40,983 nucleotides of DNA from an uncultured Gammaproteobacteria bacterium (GCA_913043815.1 CAJWNY010000018.1:1-40983); one strand, 5' to 3'. Positions 8,395 to 18,549 are shown, numbered from the stretch's first letter. A program made the numbers and translations. Notes: generated by a model not told the origin, from the letters alone.

Positions 8395-10290
8395 ATGAAG
8401 CGCGTAAAACGTTTGAGTTCATTTTTAGCTGACCAAATTGCAGCGGGAGAAGTGGTTGAACGTCCGGCTTCAATTGTAAAAGAGTTGTTGGAAAATAGTC
8501 TTGATGCCGGGGCGAGAAATGTGGAGGTTCGATCCGAAGCCGGTGGCGTAGCTCTTATCTGGGTGCGCGATAATGGTTCGGGAATTCACAGTGAAGATTT
8601 ACCCCTTGCGTTGGAGCGCCATGCGACCAGTAAAATTATTAATACTGATGATCTTATTCGTATAAGTAGTCTTGGTTTTCGTGGCGAAGCGCTGGCCAGT
8701 TTAGCCTCGGTGGCTAGAGTTAAGTTGAGTTCATCAACCAATGCCGATGACGGCGGTTGGCATATAGAAAGACATGGCGGAAGCGAAATCTCTACAGGCC
8801 CTATTGCGCATAATCAGGGCACCACTGTTGAAGTACGTGATCTGTTTTATAACACGCCCGCGCGACGTAAGTTTCTCAAAGCGGAAAGAACTGAAGCACA
8901 TCAAATCGATCTAGTGCTGCGACGCATAAGCCTTGCACACATGGATGTCGGCTTTACGCTTCAGCAAACTCGTGAGGCCGGAACCGCCGGTAAAGCGACT
9001 CGGCCTTTGGTGCTGGCTCCAGGCAATGCAGAAGATCGACTTGGCCGCGTTTTGAGTCCAGATTTTGTTGAACACTCAGTCTTTGTTGATGAAAGCAATC
9101 ACGACTATCGTCTATTTGGTTGGGTCGGATTGCCCAGCCATAACCGAAGGCAAATGGACCAACAGTACTTTTATGTTAATGGTCGAGCAATTCGTGACAA
9201 ATTGGTGGGACATGCTATTCGCCAAGCCTACAGCGATGTAATGTTTCATGGACGTCATGCGGTTTATGTGATTTTTCTCGAGCTACCCCAAGAATTGGTT
9301 GATGTGAACGTGCATCCGACGAAGCACGAGGTGCGATTTCGCGACGCTCGTCAAGTGCATGACTTTATTTTCAGTTCGCTCAATCGAGCTCTCCGCAGTG
9401 TACGTCCGGGGACCCCTCACAATAACGAGGATTCTGGGGTCGGGTTGGCGCAAGGTTATGCTGCTGTTCAGCATACCGAATGGGTAAATAGCCCTTCGCC
9501 ACGTCAGCAAAAAGAAATGGGATTGCCCCAAGCAGGGATAGGAAATAACAATTACAGACCGAAATACCATTCAGGCCATATGGGCCAATCTATCGGGCCG
9601 GATGGCAGTTTGGTGCAATTAGTTGCAGAGGAACATCCAAAGTGGTTGCAGTCGGGTTTTAAAAATAACGACGACGAAGATTCTGCTGAACAAGATCAAG
9701 TGGGGTCTCCTCCATTAGGTTATGCCGTTGCGCAAATCCACGGTATTTACGTCTTGGCGCAGAATGCGGAAGGCTTAGTGATTGTTGATATGCATGCTGC
9801 CCACGAACGCATTGTTTACGAAAAGATGAAGCGTGAGGCGGCTAGGGATGGGATCGCGAGGCAGCGTCTGTTAGTGCCGTTAACTGTAGCGGTCAGTGAG
9901 TCTGATGCAGATATGGTGGAGGATTTTGGTGATAAACTTGCCGAAAGTGGTTTGATAGTCGAGCGTATGGGTAGAGACGGTGTTGTGGTTAGAGAGGTGC
10001 CTCTGCTGCTTGGTAGGGCTGATGTTGGTCAGTTGGTGAGAGATCTAATTGCCGAAATGGCGGAGTTTGGCACCAGCGAAGAGCTGAATAGAACACAGTT
10101 GGATATTCTAGCTACCCTCGCATGCAGGGGTTCTTTACGTGCCCATAGGCAGTTAACGATTCCAGAGATGAATGGTCTTTTGCGCGAGATGGAGCAAACC
10201 GAAAATGCTGGGCTTTGTAATCATGGACGACCTACATTTTTGCTACGCAGTCTGCCTGAATTAGATAAATTGTTTTTGCGTGGCCAGTAA
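8395..10290 (+). CDS. mutL: DNA mismatch repair protein MutL (endonuclease-motif type)
   Basis: MutL couples mismatch recognition by MutS to strand incision. The N-terminal GHKL ATPase is clear: Q-I-A-A-G-E-V-V-E-R-P-A, E-N-S-L-D-A-G-A, D-N-G-S-G-I, G-F-R-G-E-A-L and N-T-P-A-R-R-K-F-L-K. A linker covers about residues 340-440 and is followed by the dimerisation domain. That domain carries D-M-H-A-A-H-E-R-I-V-Y-E at residue 465, matching the DxHA(X)2E(X)4E metal-binding nuclease motif, plus A-C-R-G-S-L-R-A and C-N-H-G-R-P-T. The start is ATG 8395, with GGAG (8385-8388) 6 nt upstream inside amiB; a longer GTG start at 8383 is less likely. The product is 631 aa. The miaA ATG follows the TAA directly. 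Confidence 0.96.
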   Translation: MKRVKRLSSFLADQIAAGEVVERPASIVKELLENSLDAGARNVEVRSEAGGVALIWVRDNGSGIHSEDLPLALERHATSKIINTDDLIRISSLGFRGEALASLASVARVKLSSSTNADDGGWHIERHGGSEISTGPIAHNQGTTVEVRDLFYNTPARRKFLKAERTEAHQIDLVLRRISLAHMDVGFTLQQTREAGTAGKATRPLVLAPGNAEDRLGRVLSPDFVEHSVFVDESNHDYRLFGWVGLPSHNRRQMDQQYFYVNGRAIRDKLVGHAIRQAYSDVMFHGRHAVYVIFLELPQELVDVNVHPTKHEVRFRDARQVHDFIFSSLNRALRSVRPGTPHNNEDSGVGLAQGYAAVQHTEWVNSPSPRQQKEMGLPQAGIGNNNYRPKYHSGHMGQSIGPDGSLVQLVAEEHPKWLQSGFKNNDDEDSAEQDQVGSPPLGYAVAQIHGIYVLAQNAEGLVIVDMHAAHERIVYEKMKREAARDGIARQRLLVPLTVAVSESDADMVEDFGDKLAESGLIVERMGRDGVVVREVPLLLGRADVGQLVRDLIAEMAEFGTSEELNRTQLDILATLACRGSLRAHRQLTIPEMNGLLREMEQTENAGLCNHGRPTFLLRSLPELDKLFLRGQ

Positions 10291-11325
10291 ATGCCGCTGC
10301 CGAACAGTGTAAACACCAAAAAAACCGATAAAGTCTCCCTTAAGGGCGCTAATAAAGAAGTTGGCGATAAAAAAACAGTAATCGTCATAATTGGCCCAAC
10401 AGCAGTGGGTAAAACGGATGCCGCAATGGGGTTACAAGACCATCTTGGTGGGCAACTCAAGGCTCAGATCATCAGCGCAGATTCAGCGATGATTTATAAA
10501 GGTATGGATATAGGCACTGCTAAGCCTTCCGCAGGGGAACTGGCTGCATATCCGCATAAGTTGGTGAGTATTTTAGACGCCAAAGAAATTTATTCCGCTG
10601 CTGATTTTGTGCGTGATGCGGATGCATGTGTCGCTGATGCGTTTGCGGAAAGAAAGGTACCTATTATCGTCGGCGGCACAATGCTCTACGTGAAGTGCTT
10701 TCTAGATGGCATTGCAAAGTTACCTTACGCAGACGAAGCGGTCAGAAGTCAGTTGGTAAGCGAGTTAGAAGCACGCGGTGGCCAGGCGCTGCATGATGAG
10801 CTCGCGGCAATAGATCCGACTGCTGCTGCAAATATTCATCCGAACAATCATCAACGATTGGTGCGAGGGCTAGAAGTAGTGCGCTTAACTGGCAAGCCTT
10901 TGTCATCTCAGTGGGTTGATCGGGCAGGTGGGTCTGCCAAAGTTAGGCTTGGAGCGAATATAATACTTGTAGGTATATTGCCTACCCAAAGAGGAGTATT
11001 GCACCAACGCATTGAAGGCCGCTTCGATCAGATGCTAGAGGGCGGATTTGTCGAGGAGGTTCAGGTTTTGCGGCAGCGTGGCGATCTACACGAGGATTTG
11101 CCATCGGTAAGGGCGGTGGGTTACCGCCAGTGCTGGCAGTTTCTTGCCGGAAATATTGATGCGCAAACTATGCGGAATAAAGCTGTTGTCGCCACTCGAC
11201 AACTGGCTAAGCGGCAAATGACTTGGATGCGTCAATGGCCGGAATTAGATAACTGTATTACCGACCAGCCGAAACGAGCTACGGCGATGATAGTAGGGCG
11301 CTTCACCTCTCTGGGCCTTACATGA
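10291..11325 (+). CDS. miaA: tRNA dimethylallyltransferase
   Basis: MiaA transfers the dimethylallyl group to N6 of A37 in tRNAs that read UNN codons, the first step to ms2i6A. The P-loop is I-I-G-P-T-A-V-G-K-T (about residues 32-41), followed by I-S-A-D-S-A-M-I-Y-K-G-M-D-I-G-T-A-K-P and V-G-G-T-M-L-Y-V-K, the DMAPP and tRNA handling blocks. The product is 344 aa, about 30 longer than E. coli. The extra is a hydrophilic, Lys-rich N terminus (residues 1-28) before the first beta strand. The start codon abuts the mutL stop (TAAATG), so translation is likely coupled. The mutL-miaA-hfq-hflX order is the standard gammaproteobacterial one. Confidence 0.96.
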   Translation: MPLPNSVNTKKTDKVSLKGANKEVGDKKTVIVIIGPTAVGKTDAAMGLQDHLGGQLKAQIISADSAMIYKGMDIGTAKPSAGELAAYPHKLVSILDAKEIYSAADFVRDADACVADAFAERKVPIIVGGTMLYVKCFLDGIAKLPYADEAVRSQLVSELEARGGQALHDELAAIDPTAAANIHPNNHQRLVRGLEVVRLTGKPLSSQWVDRAGGSAKVRLGANIILVGILPTQRGVLHQRIEGRFDQMLEGGFVEEVQVLRQRGDLHEDLPSVRAVGYRQCWQFLAGNIDAQTMRNKAVVATRQLAKRQMTWMRQWPELDNCITDQPKRATAMIVGRFTSLGLT

Positions 11326-11382
11326 GCAAATGCCATGCTTATTTTCTTATTTCGGGTGTAGAAGCGGGAAGTCTTTAGAGGG

Positions 11383-11703
11383 ATGTATTTCGAAGCTACT
11401 AAGAAATTACTCAACGCTTATTCCAATTCGGACGATGGGTCAGAGCTTGAAAAAAGTAGTAATTTTTTTCTCGCCAGCATTCCTCCCCACGACCGGACTA
11501 AAGGCTTTTATGTCGTTCGCCCCCAGCCGTCTCCGGCGAAGTGGAAGTTAGTGAATCGTTTTAACAAGCCTTTGGAAACAACTCCAAGATTAATTGTCTC
11601 GAGATTGTCTCGAAATTTCCCCCTGAATATAGTGGACAAATTTTGTCCTTTGGATGAATCTTCAGGCGGTTTCTGCGCGACGAGGTTGAAAAAGAAGAAT
11701 TGA
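11383..11703 (+). CDS. Doubtful hypothetical protein in the miaA-hfq spacer
   Basis: A 106-codon frame fills most of the 421-bp gap between miaA and hfq. The product is hydrophilic and basic, ends in K-K-K-N, and has no domain I recognise. An AGAGGG stretch lies directly against the ATG, too close for normal initiation. Inside it are a tandem repeat (11593-11614) and a perfect palindrome (11634-11648), which suggests the DNA may be regulatory instead of coding. It could be an orphan gene, a degraded gene or chance. It would lie in the hfq transcript. Confidence 0.22.
   Translation: MYFEATKKLLNAYSNSDDGSELEKSSNFFLASIPPHDRTKGFYVVRPQPSPAKWKLVNRFNKPLETTPRLIVSRLSRNFPLNIVDKFCPLDESSGGFCATRLKKKN
11593..11648. 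repeat. Tandem 10-mer repeat and 7-1-7 palindrome upstream of hfq
   Basis: ATTGTCTCGA occurs twice, back to back with one base between (11593-11602 and 11604-11613). Twenty bases later is a perfect inverted repeat GGACAAA-T-TTTGTCC (11634-11648). The palindrome ends 98 bp before the hfq start. Such pairs are typical of protein-binding sites, but I cannot name a regulator. Confidence 0.45.
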
Positions 11704-11746
11704 CTCGGTTGAAATTTAATACTCACCAATTTGCACGGAGCCGACC

Positions 11747-11983
11747 ATGTCCAAAGGACATACGTTACAAGATCCTTATTTGAACGCCCTACGGAAAGAA
11801 CGAATCCCGGTCTCAATTTTCCTCGTGAACGGAATCAAACTTCAGGGTCAAATTGAATCTTTTGATCAGTTCGTAATTCTTTTAAAAAACTCTGTCAGCC
11901 AAATGGTTTACAAGCATGCAATCTCAACTGTTGTGCCCTCACGCGATGTTATACTTTCCGATTCTGAACAAGACCAAGATTAG
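11747..11983 (+). CDS. hfq: RNA chaperone Hfq
   Basis: Hfq is the hexameric Sm-like protein that pairs small RNAs with their target mRNAs. The 78-aa product has the [12 protein letters not shown] start (Gln and lateral Arg residues that bind U-rich and sRNA bodies), Sm1 through F-D-Q-F-V-I-L-L, and Sm2 [10 protein letters not shown]. The C-terminal tail is short and acidic (D-S-E-Q-D-Q-D), as in other short gammaproteobacterial Hfq proteins. A GGAG at 11737-11740 lies 6 nt before the ATG. The neighbours miaA and hflX are the expected ones, but the gaps on both sides (421 and 465 bp) are unusually long for this operon. Confidence 0.97.
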   Translation: MSKGHTLQDPYLNALRKERIPVSIFLVNGIKLQGQIESFDQFVILLKNSVSQMVYKHAISTVVPSRDVILSDSEQDQD

Positions 11984-12448
11984 CGTCACGGAATAACCTA
12001 GTCTAGCTGGGCGATTTGACTAGCCAGGTGTTAAATTAAGGTTGCGAGTGCTGAAATAATTTGCCGGTGTGAAAAATCGCAACATTATAGGAAGTATCGT
12101 CTCGCTCTTTATGCAGGCTAGAAATCTATTATCCTCAAACAGTAACGGCTCAAGGCCCTCAGAGCGAGACGGGCAATAAAACGCGGGTGTTACGGAACTA
12201 AGGTTGCCCATCATGTTTTTATGACAGCGAAGCTATATCTGCTAGTCCCACATCCAAACTATAGCCCGAAAAGGTTGCTGCTGGGACTGGCCACTACAAT
12301 CTTCGTCTCAGTTTGACTGGTGGTTGTCTCTCTTGAAAATATTAGGTTCGGCACAATGTATTATTGTCAGGAGTAATTTTAGTTATTGGTCCAACTTGTG
12401 TCGGACGATTCATAGATTCTAACGCCAGCAAAATCTTTATGAGCACAT
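11984..12448. other. 465-bp hfq-hflX spacer with nested inverted repeats
   Basis: I see no convincing gene here; the only long frame is a 64-codon one on the - strand without family resemblance. The spacer holds a perfect 11-bp inverted repeat, CGTCTCGCTCT (12098-12108) and AGAGCGAGACG (12161-12171), around a 52-nt loop. Starting at the same G12171, GGGCAA (12171-12176) can pair with TTGCCC (12204-12209), and T5 follows at 12216-12220. Near hflX, ACAAT/ATTGT (12353-12367) forms a small dyad over a TATTAT. The arrangement would suit an attenuator, an hfq mRNA 3' structure or a small RNA. Confidence 0.5.
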
Positions 12449-13717
12449 ATGCTATTTGATCGCCCCGAAGCGGGAAGGCTCACATTGCTACTGCAGGTCG
12501 AATTGCGGAAAGCCGATAACCCAGATGGGCATGAGCTCGCGGAATTGGCTCGCTCTGCTGATCTTGTTGTTGTAGACACCATTTTGGCGCGACGCGAAGC
12601 TCCGGATTCACGTTGGTTCGTGGGTAGTGGCAAAGTTCAAGAGATTAAGGCGCTGCTTGCCCTCACGGAAGCGGAAATATTATTGATCAATCATGATTTA
12701 TCTCCTGGTCAGCAACGTAATCTAGAGCAGGAGTTAGGTTGTCGTCTAATCACTCGCACGGAACTTATTTTGACAATTTTTGCGGAGCGAGCGCGTAGCC
12801 ATGAAGGGCAGTTGCAAGTAGAGCTTGCGCAACTTAAGCACGCTCAGACTCGTCTGGTTCGTGGGTGGACTCACTTAGACCGGCAAAAAGGCGGTATCGG
12901 CTTGCGCGGTGCCGGCGAGAAACAAATTGAACTAGACCAGCGTATGTTAGCCGAGCGTCTTAAGGCCACCGAGCAAAAGCTAAGCGACGTGGCCAAGCGT
13001 AGAGAGCAAAATCGACGCGGTCGAAATAGGCGAGGCACACCTACGGTGTCATTGGTCGGTTATACTAACGCGGGTAAATCTACGCTGTTTAACTCGGTTA
13101 CGAATGCTGATGTGCTGACTGAGGACAAGTTATTTGCCACGCTGGACCCCACTATGAGGCGCATTAATGTGCCCGGTGCTGGCGAAGTTGTCCTGACCGA
13201 CACGGTGGGATTCGTTAGTTCGTTGCCCCATTCTTTAGTTGAAGCATTTAAAGCTACGCTTGAAGAAGTGGTACACTGCGACTTGCTTTTGCATGTGATC
13301 GATATTGCCGACCCATTGTGGCAGGAAAGAGTTGAGCAAGTCGAAGCAGTCTTAAAAGAAATTGGCGCTAAAGAAGTGCCTAGTATCAGAGTGATGAACA
13401 AGGCGGACCTGCTGTCTGAAGAAGAAAGGCAGCATTTTGAGTACTCAGACCGATTGGTTTCTGCGGTCAAGGGGCAAGGGCTAAACGAGCTGATGCAGTT
13501 TATTGGCAGTGCATTAGGTGTTGTCGCGCCACACGAAGTATTACTGGGTGCTGGTGACGGTAAAACTCGCGCATGGCTCTATCAATCGGGTGCGGTTTTA
13601 GATGAAACTTTGCTGACAGATGGTAGGCTGCAGCTTACAGTACAGGCTGACGAGCATCTGCTTGGTCAGCTGAAGAAAAAATCTAACGTGCAGTTACAGG
13701 AAAGTGTCGCGAAATAA
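12449..13717 (+). CDS. hflX: Ribosome-rescue GTPase HflX
   Basis: HflX is a 50S-binding GTPase that splits stalled or hibernating ribosomes, notably under heat stress. The N-terminal HflX domain runs to about residue 190 and contains the conserved F-V-G-S-G-K and G-W-T-H-L-D-R-Q-K-G-G-I-G-L-R-G-A-G-E-K-Q block. The G domain follows with G1 G-Y-T-N-A-G-K-S-T, G3 D-T-V-G-F and G4 N-K-A-D. The length of 422 aa compares with 426 in E. coli. The ATG at 12449 gives M-L-F-D-R-P, as expected for the family. It is 465 bp downstream of hfq, so it may have its own promoter. Confidence 0.96.
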   Translation: MLFDRPEAGRLTLLLQVELRKADNPDGHELAELARSADLVVVDTILARREAPDSRWFVGSGKVQEIKALLALTEAEILLINHDLSPGQQRNLEQELGCRLITRTELILTIFAERARSHEGQLQVELAQLKHAQTRLVRGWTHLDRQKGGIGLRGAGEKQIELDQRMLAERLKATEQKLSDVAKRREQNRRGRNRRGTPTVSLVGYTNAGKSTLFNSVTNADVLTEDKLFATLDPTMRRINVPGAGEVVLTDTVGFVSSLPHSLVEAFKATLEEVVHCDLLLHVIDIADPLWQERVEQVEAVLKEIGAKEVPSIRVMNKADLLSEEERQHFEYSDRLVSAVKGQGLNELMQFIGSALGVVAPHEVLLGAGDGKTRAWLYQSGAVLDETLLTDGRLQLTVQADEHLLGQLKKKSNVQLQESVAK

Positions 13718-13812
13718 GTAAGCATAATCGGATACTTCTGGGCAGGCGCGGAGTAATTAATGGCTGCACTATAGGTTTTGCACGAAAGATAAGGAAAGAG
13801 CGTTCGGAAGAA

Positions 13813-13829
13813 AATTGCTTGAGGCAATT
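13813..13829. repeat. Small perfect hairpin in the hflX-hflK spacer
   Basis: AATTGC-TTGAG-GCAATT (13813-13829) is a perfect 6-bp inverted repeat with a 5-nt loop, 54 bp before hflK. It is followed by AGGCACTG instead of a T run, so it looks like an operator or mRNA hairpin and not a terminator. Confidence 0.35.
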
Positions 13830-13883
13830 AGGCACTGAAAAATTAGTAGTTAATGTAAGTAAAACGATGCGGAGCAAATAATC

Positions 13884-15017
13884 ATGGCTTGGAATGAATC
13901 AGGCGGTGGAGACAAGGACCCTTGGGGCAATCGCGGAGATCAAGGTCCTCCAGACCTAGACGAAGCTATACGTAAATTGCAGGGCCAGCTATCCGGCTTA
14001 TTCGGCGGCGGTAAAGGCTCCTCAGGTGGTGGCGGTGGTATATCCGCAGGCTCCATCAGCCTACTACTTATAGTTCTAGCCGGCCTTTATGTGTTCAGTG
14101 GCATTTATCAAGTGGATCAACAGGAGCGTGGCGTAGTTTTTCGTTTTGGTGAGGTGATGGAACAAGAAGTGACTCCTGGGCTGCATTGGAACCCGCCTTT
14201 AATTGATCAAGTGCAACTGGTTAACGTGACTCAGGTTCAATCCCACAGTCACCAAGCGTCTATGCTCACAAAAGACGAAAATATTGTTGATATTAGCCTG
14301 ACAGTGCAATGGGTGATTGCCAGTGCCGCAGATTATTTGATCAATGTTAGGGATCCTAAGAAGAGCCTGGATCAAGCGACAGAAAGTGCTCTACGTCATG
14401 TGGCCGGTAGCTCAACGATGGACCAAGTGATAACCGATGGCCGTGAAGCCATAGCAGTGGAAGTGCAGGAACGTCTTCGAACTTATCTGAAATCCTATGG
14501 TACCGGTATCGATATTACTAAGGTCAACATTGACCGAAGTGCGCCGCCAATACAGGTGCAGGATGCGTTTAATGACGTGCAGAAAGCTAAAGAAGACCAG
14601 CAAAAATTTATCAACCAAGCCACAGCGTATTCACAGCAAGTAGTGCCTGAGGCTCGCGGTAAAGCCCAGCGTCAACTTGAAGAAGCCCAAGCCTACAGAG
14701 ACCGCGTTATCGCACGCTCAGAAGGTGAGGCCGAACGCTTCGAAAAGTTGCTCAATGAGTATTCACTTGCAAAGCAAGTGACCAGAGATCGCCTCTATAT
14801 AGACGCACTAGAAAACGTCTTCAAGAATGCCAGTAAAGTGATGGTAGATGTGGAAGGCGGCAATAATATGATGTATCTGCCGTTAGACAAGCTGACTCAA
14901 CAAAGTGGCAGTAATTCCAGTTCAGACATTACAGCTTTGCGCCGTGAGATGGAGCAGTTACGTCGGGATGTGAGCAGCAGTCGAACGGTTCCAAATAATC
15001 GCAACAGAAATAACTAG
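13884..15017 (+). CDS. hflK: FtsH protease modulator HflK (SPFH/band-7 membrane protein)
   Basis: HflK assembles with HflC into a large periplasmic cage around FtsH and tunes membrane-protein degradation. The N-terminal cytoplasmic part is short and Gly-rich (G-G-G-K-G-S-S-G-G-G-G-G). One transmembrane helix spans about residues 53-73 (S-I-S-L-L-L-I-V-L-A-G-L-Y-V-F), then comes the SPFH domain with V-F-R-F-G-E-V, and a long helical region rich in Ala, Glu and Arg. The tail is Ser/Asn/Arg-rich and disordered. The length of 377 aa is below E. coli (419), the difference being at the ends. GGAG at 13871-13874 precedes the ATG by 9 nt. hflC starts 11 nt after the stop. Confidence 0.96.
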   Translation: MAWNESGGGDKDPWGNRGDQGPPDLDEAIRKLQGQLSGLFGGGKGSSGGGGGISAGSISLLLIVLAGLYVFSGIYQVDQQERGVVFRFGEVMEQEVTPGLHWNPPLIDQVQLVNVTQVQSHSHQASMLTKDENIVDISLTVQWVIASAADYLINVRDPKKSLDQATESALRHVAGSSTMDQVITDGREAIAVEVQERLRTYLKSYGTGIDITKVNIDRSAPPIQVQDAFNDVQKAKEDQQKFINQATAYSQQVVPEARGKAQRQLEEAQAYRDRVIARSEGEAERFEKLLNEYSLAKQVTRDRLYIDALENVFKNASKVMVDVEGGNNMMYLPLDKLTQQSGSNSSSDITALRREMEQLRRDVSSSRTVPNNRNRNN

Positions 15018-15028
15018 GACAATTTGAG

Positions 15029-15907
15029 ATGCCTACAAAAACCCTATTATTCGTCGTTTTAGTTTTGTTGGGCGTGGGACTGTTCAACCAGACCGCCTAT
15101 AGAGTTTTAGAAACCGAAAAAGCTATCCTACTTGAATTTGGTAATCTGGTTGATGCTTCCATTAAACCTGGCTTGCACTTCAAGCTGCCTGTGGCTGAGG
15201 AAGTTAAAAAGTTTGATGCACGCGTGTTAACACTCGAGACTTCAGGTGAGACCTATTACACCCTAGAGAAAAAGCCGCTGATCGTAGACTCCTTTGTAAA
15301 GTGGCGTGTGGCCGATATTGAGAAGTTTTACACGGGCACATCTTTTGATGAGCGTCGTGCAGAGCGGTTGCTGCAAGAGCGGACTAATGAAGGGCTGCGT
15401 AACCAGATCAGTAGGCGAGATATGGCAGAGGTTATATCTGGTCAGCGTGATGAGTTGATGGACGACCTTAGAAAAGACCTCGACCGTGTTATGCGTGAAT
15501 CAGTGGGTGTCGAAGTAGTTGATGTTAGAGTGAAGAAAATTGACTTACCCTCCGAGGTATCCAGCACAGTTTATGAGCGCATGAACTCAGAGCGAGAGAT
15601 TGAAGCTCGTCAATACAGAGCGGAAGGTCAAGAGAAAGCCCTAGCTATACGCGCTAAAGCAGATCGCGATGCAGTTGTATTGGAAGCTGAAGCTTATAGA
15701 GAAAGTGAACAACTGCGTGGTGATGGTGATGCGAAAGCAGCAAATGTTTATGCAAGTGCTTATAATAAAGATCCTGAGTTCTACAGTTTTTATCGCAGCA
15801 TCAACGCATATAGCGAAGTATTCAATAATAAGAGCGATTTGCTTGTACTTGATCCAAGTAGTGACTTCTTCAAATATCTACAAAGTGGCGACGGTAAAAA
15901 CCGCTAG
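15029..15907 (+). CDS. hflC: FtsH protease modulator HflC
   Basis: HflC is the partner of HflK in the HflKC-FtsH complex of the inner membrane. It has an N-terminal membrane anchor (about residues 4-22, L-L-F-V-V-L-V-L-L-G-V-G-L-F), an SPFH domain starting at the conserved E-K-A-I-L-L-E-F-G, and a coiled, charged region from about residue 180 (E-R-E-I-E-A-R-Q-Y-R-A-E-G-Q-E). F-Y-S-F-Y-R-S-I-N-A-Y near the C terminus is typical of HflC. The length of 292 aa is close to E. coli (334 aa) with a shorter C terminus. It is tightly linked to hflK and 20 bp from hisZ. Confidence 0.96.
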   Translation: MPTKTLLFVVLVLLGVGLFNQTAYRVLETEKAILLEFGNLVDASIKPGLHFKLPVAEEVKKFDARVLTLETSGETYYTLEKKPLIVDSFVKWRVADIEKFYTGTSFDERRAERLLQERTNEGLRNQISRRDMAEVISGQRDELMDDLRKDLDRVMRESVGVEVVDVRVKKIDLPSEVSSTVYERMNSEREIEARQYRAEGQEKALAIRAKADRDAVVLEAEAYRESEQLRGDGDAKAANVYASAYNKDPEFYSFYRSINAYSEVFNNKSDLLVLDPSSDFFKYLQSGDGKNR

Positions 15908-15927
15908 CCCGCAAATTTAAGAAATAG

Positions 15928-17106
15928 ATGAGTACACAATGGCGTCTTCCCCGAGGGGTAGACGAGCTTTTACCGCCTCGCGCATGGGATTTAGAGATCC
16001 TACGGAGGCGCGTACTCGACGTTTTTGTAGCCTGGGGTTTCGACTATGTGGATCCTCCGTTGATCGAATACCTAGATGCATTGCTTGTAGGCAGTGGTGA
16101 AGACCTTGATCTACAAACGCTGAAGGTTGTAGATCAGGTTAGCGGTCGTCAACTTGGCGTCCGTGCAGATATGACCTCTCAAGCAGTGCGTATTGACGCG
16201 CATAGTATTATTACGGATGGCGTGCAGCGCCTTTGCTATGCTGGGCCCGTCGTATTTGCCAGTCCACAAAATCCCCAAGATTCTAGAGTGCCACTCAAAG
16301 CTGGCGTCGAAATTTTCGGCGCGCCAAGTTTGGTGGCAGATGCCGAAGTGATTAAGCTGATGTTGGAAGTCATGCGTATCGCCGAAATTCAGCAACCCGT
16401 GCTGTTGCTGGGACACATGGGCATTTACCGGAGCCTCGTTGCAGATCTTATTAGCGCCGAAATTCTCCGCGGCGAAGATCAACAAGAACTCTTTAAACGT
16501 ATTCAGCGTAAAGGTGAATCAGACATTCTCAATCTGCTGGGTAATTCTAAGCAAGCGCAAATGGTAGCTGCGCTACCCAATCTTATGGGCGATGTAAGTG
16601 CGTTAGACGAAGCTAGGCGGATATTGGCTAAGGCATCGGCTCCGGTTCACGAAGCATTAGATGAATTGGCTAGCCTCGCTAGTATGATCACCGACCATCA
16701 AGCCCATGTAGATCTGAGAATTGATGTCTCAGAGTTGACCGGTTACGGATACCATAATGGCCCCGTTTTTGCGGTATATCATTCTCAGCACGGCCAGGCG
16801 CTAGCTCAGGGCGGGCGTTACGATGGCGTGGGTAAGGTATTTGGTAGGGCTAGACCCGCCACTGGTTTTGACCTCAGCTTAAAGCAATTGCTGGGCGCTG
16901 ATTCTGCTCCACAGCCCGTATATTTTGCCCCCCACGTTGAAAGTGAGCGTACTGGCTTGCTTGCCGCAGTTGCGAAGCTTCGAGAGCAGGGTCTGCGAGT
17001 TGTGGTGGCTTTGTCCGCAGATGAAGTGCCGCCGAGCAACTGCGCAGGCCGGCTAGAAAATCAATCAGGTCAATGGCAAGTGGTCGCTAAAGCTGAGCAA
17101 CACTAA
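15928..17106 (+). CDS. hisZ: ATP phosphoribosyltransferase regulatory subunit HisZ
   Basis: HisZ is a histidyl-tRNA synthetase paralogue without aminoacylation activity. It binds the short form of HisG and makes it active and histidine-sensitive at the first step of histidine synthesis. The class II synthetase-like core is visible in L-P-R-G-V-D-E-L-L-P-P-R, L-R-A-D-M-T-type sequence (L-G-V-R-A-D-M-T-S-Q-A-V-R) and G-G-R-Y-D-G-V near residue 295. The C-terminal anticodon-binding region of HisS is largely replaced, as usual. The length of 392 aa is normal. Its presence predicts a short HisG elsewhere. The hflC-hisZ-purA order is the one seen in Pseudomonas-like genomes. Confidence 0.94.
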   Translation: MSTQWRLPRGVDELLPPRAWDLEILRRRVLDVFVAWGFDYVDPPLIEYLDALLVGSGEDLDLQTLKVVDQVSGRQLGVRADMTSQAVRIDAHSIITDGVQRLCYAGPVVFASPQNPQDSRVPLKAGVEIFGAPSLVADAEVIKLMLEVMRIAEIQQPVLLLGHMGIYRSLVADLISAEILRGEDQQELFKRIQRKGESDILNLLGNSKQAQMVAALPNLMGDVSALDEARRILAKASAPVHEALDELASLASMITDHQAHVDLRIDVSELTGYGYHNGPVFAVYHSQHGQALAQGGRYDGVGKVFGRARPATGFDLSLKQLLGADSAPQPVYFAPHVESERTGLLAAVAKLREQGLRVVVALSADEVPPSNCAGRLENQSGQWQVVAKAEQH

Positions 17107-17118
17107 GAGCATAATTAA

Positions 17119-18420
<1,302 letters not shown>

Positions 18421-18549
18421 GTGATCACAGACAATCCCACCGGTGGTTTGGACAATGGGGCTTATAAAAGCGGTATTAGATTACAGGTTGTGAACAGAGT
18501 TTCGTCTTCATTCAGTCGAAGTTGAATGCACTAAGAGAGGATAAAAATA

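Noticed and set aside
12020-12214. A 64-codon - strand frame in the hfq-hflX spacer
   Set aside because: No ribosome binding site, no recognisable similarity, and it lies over the inverted repeats, which explain the region better.
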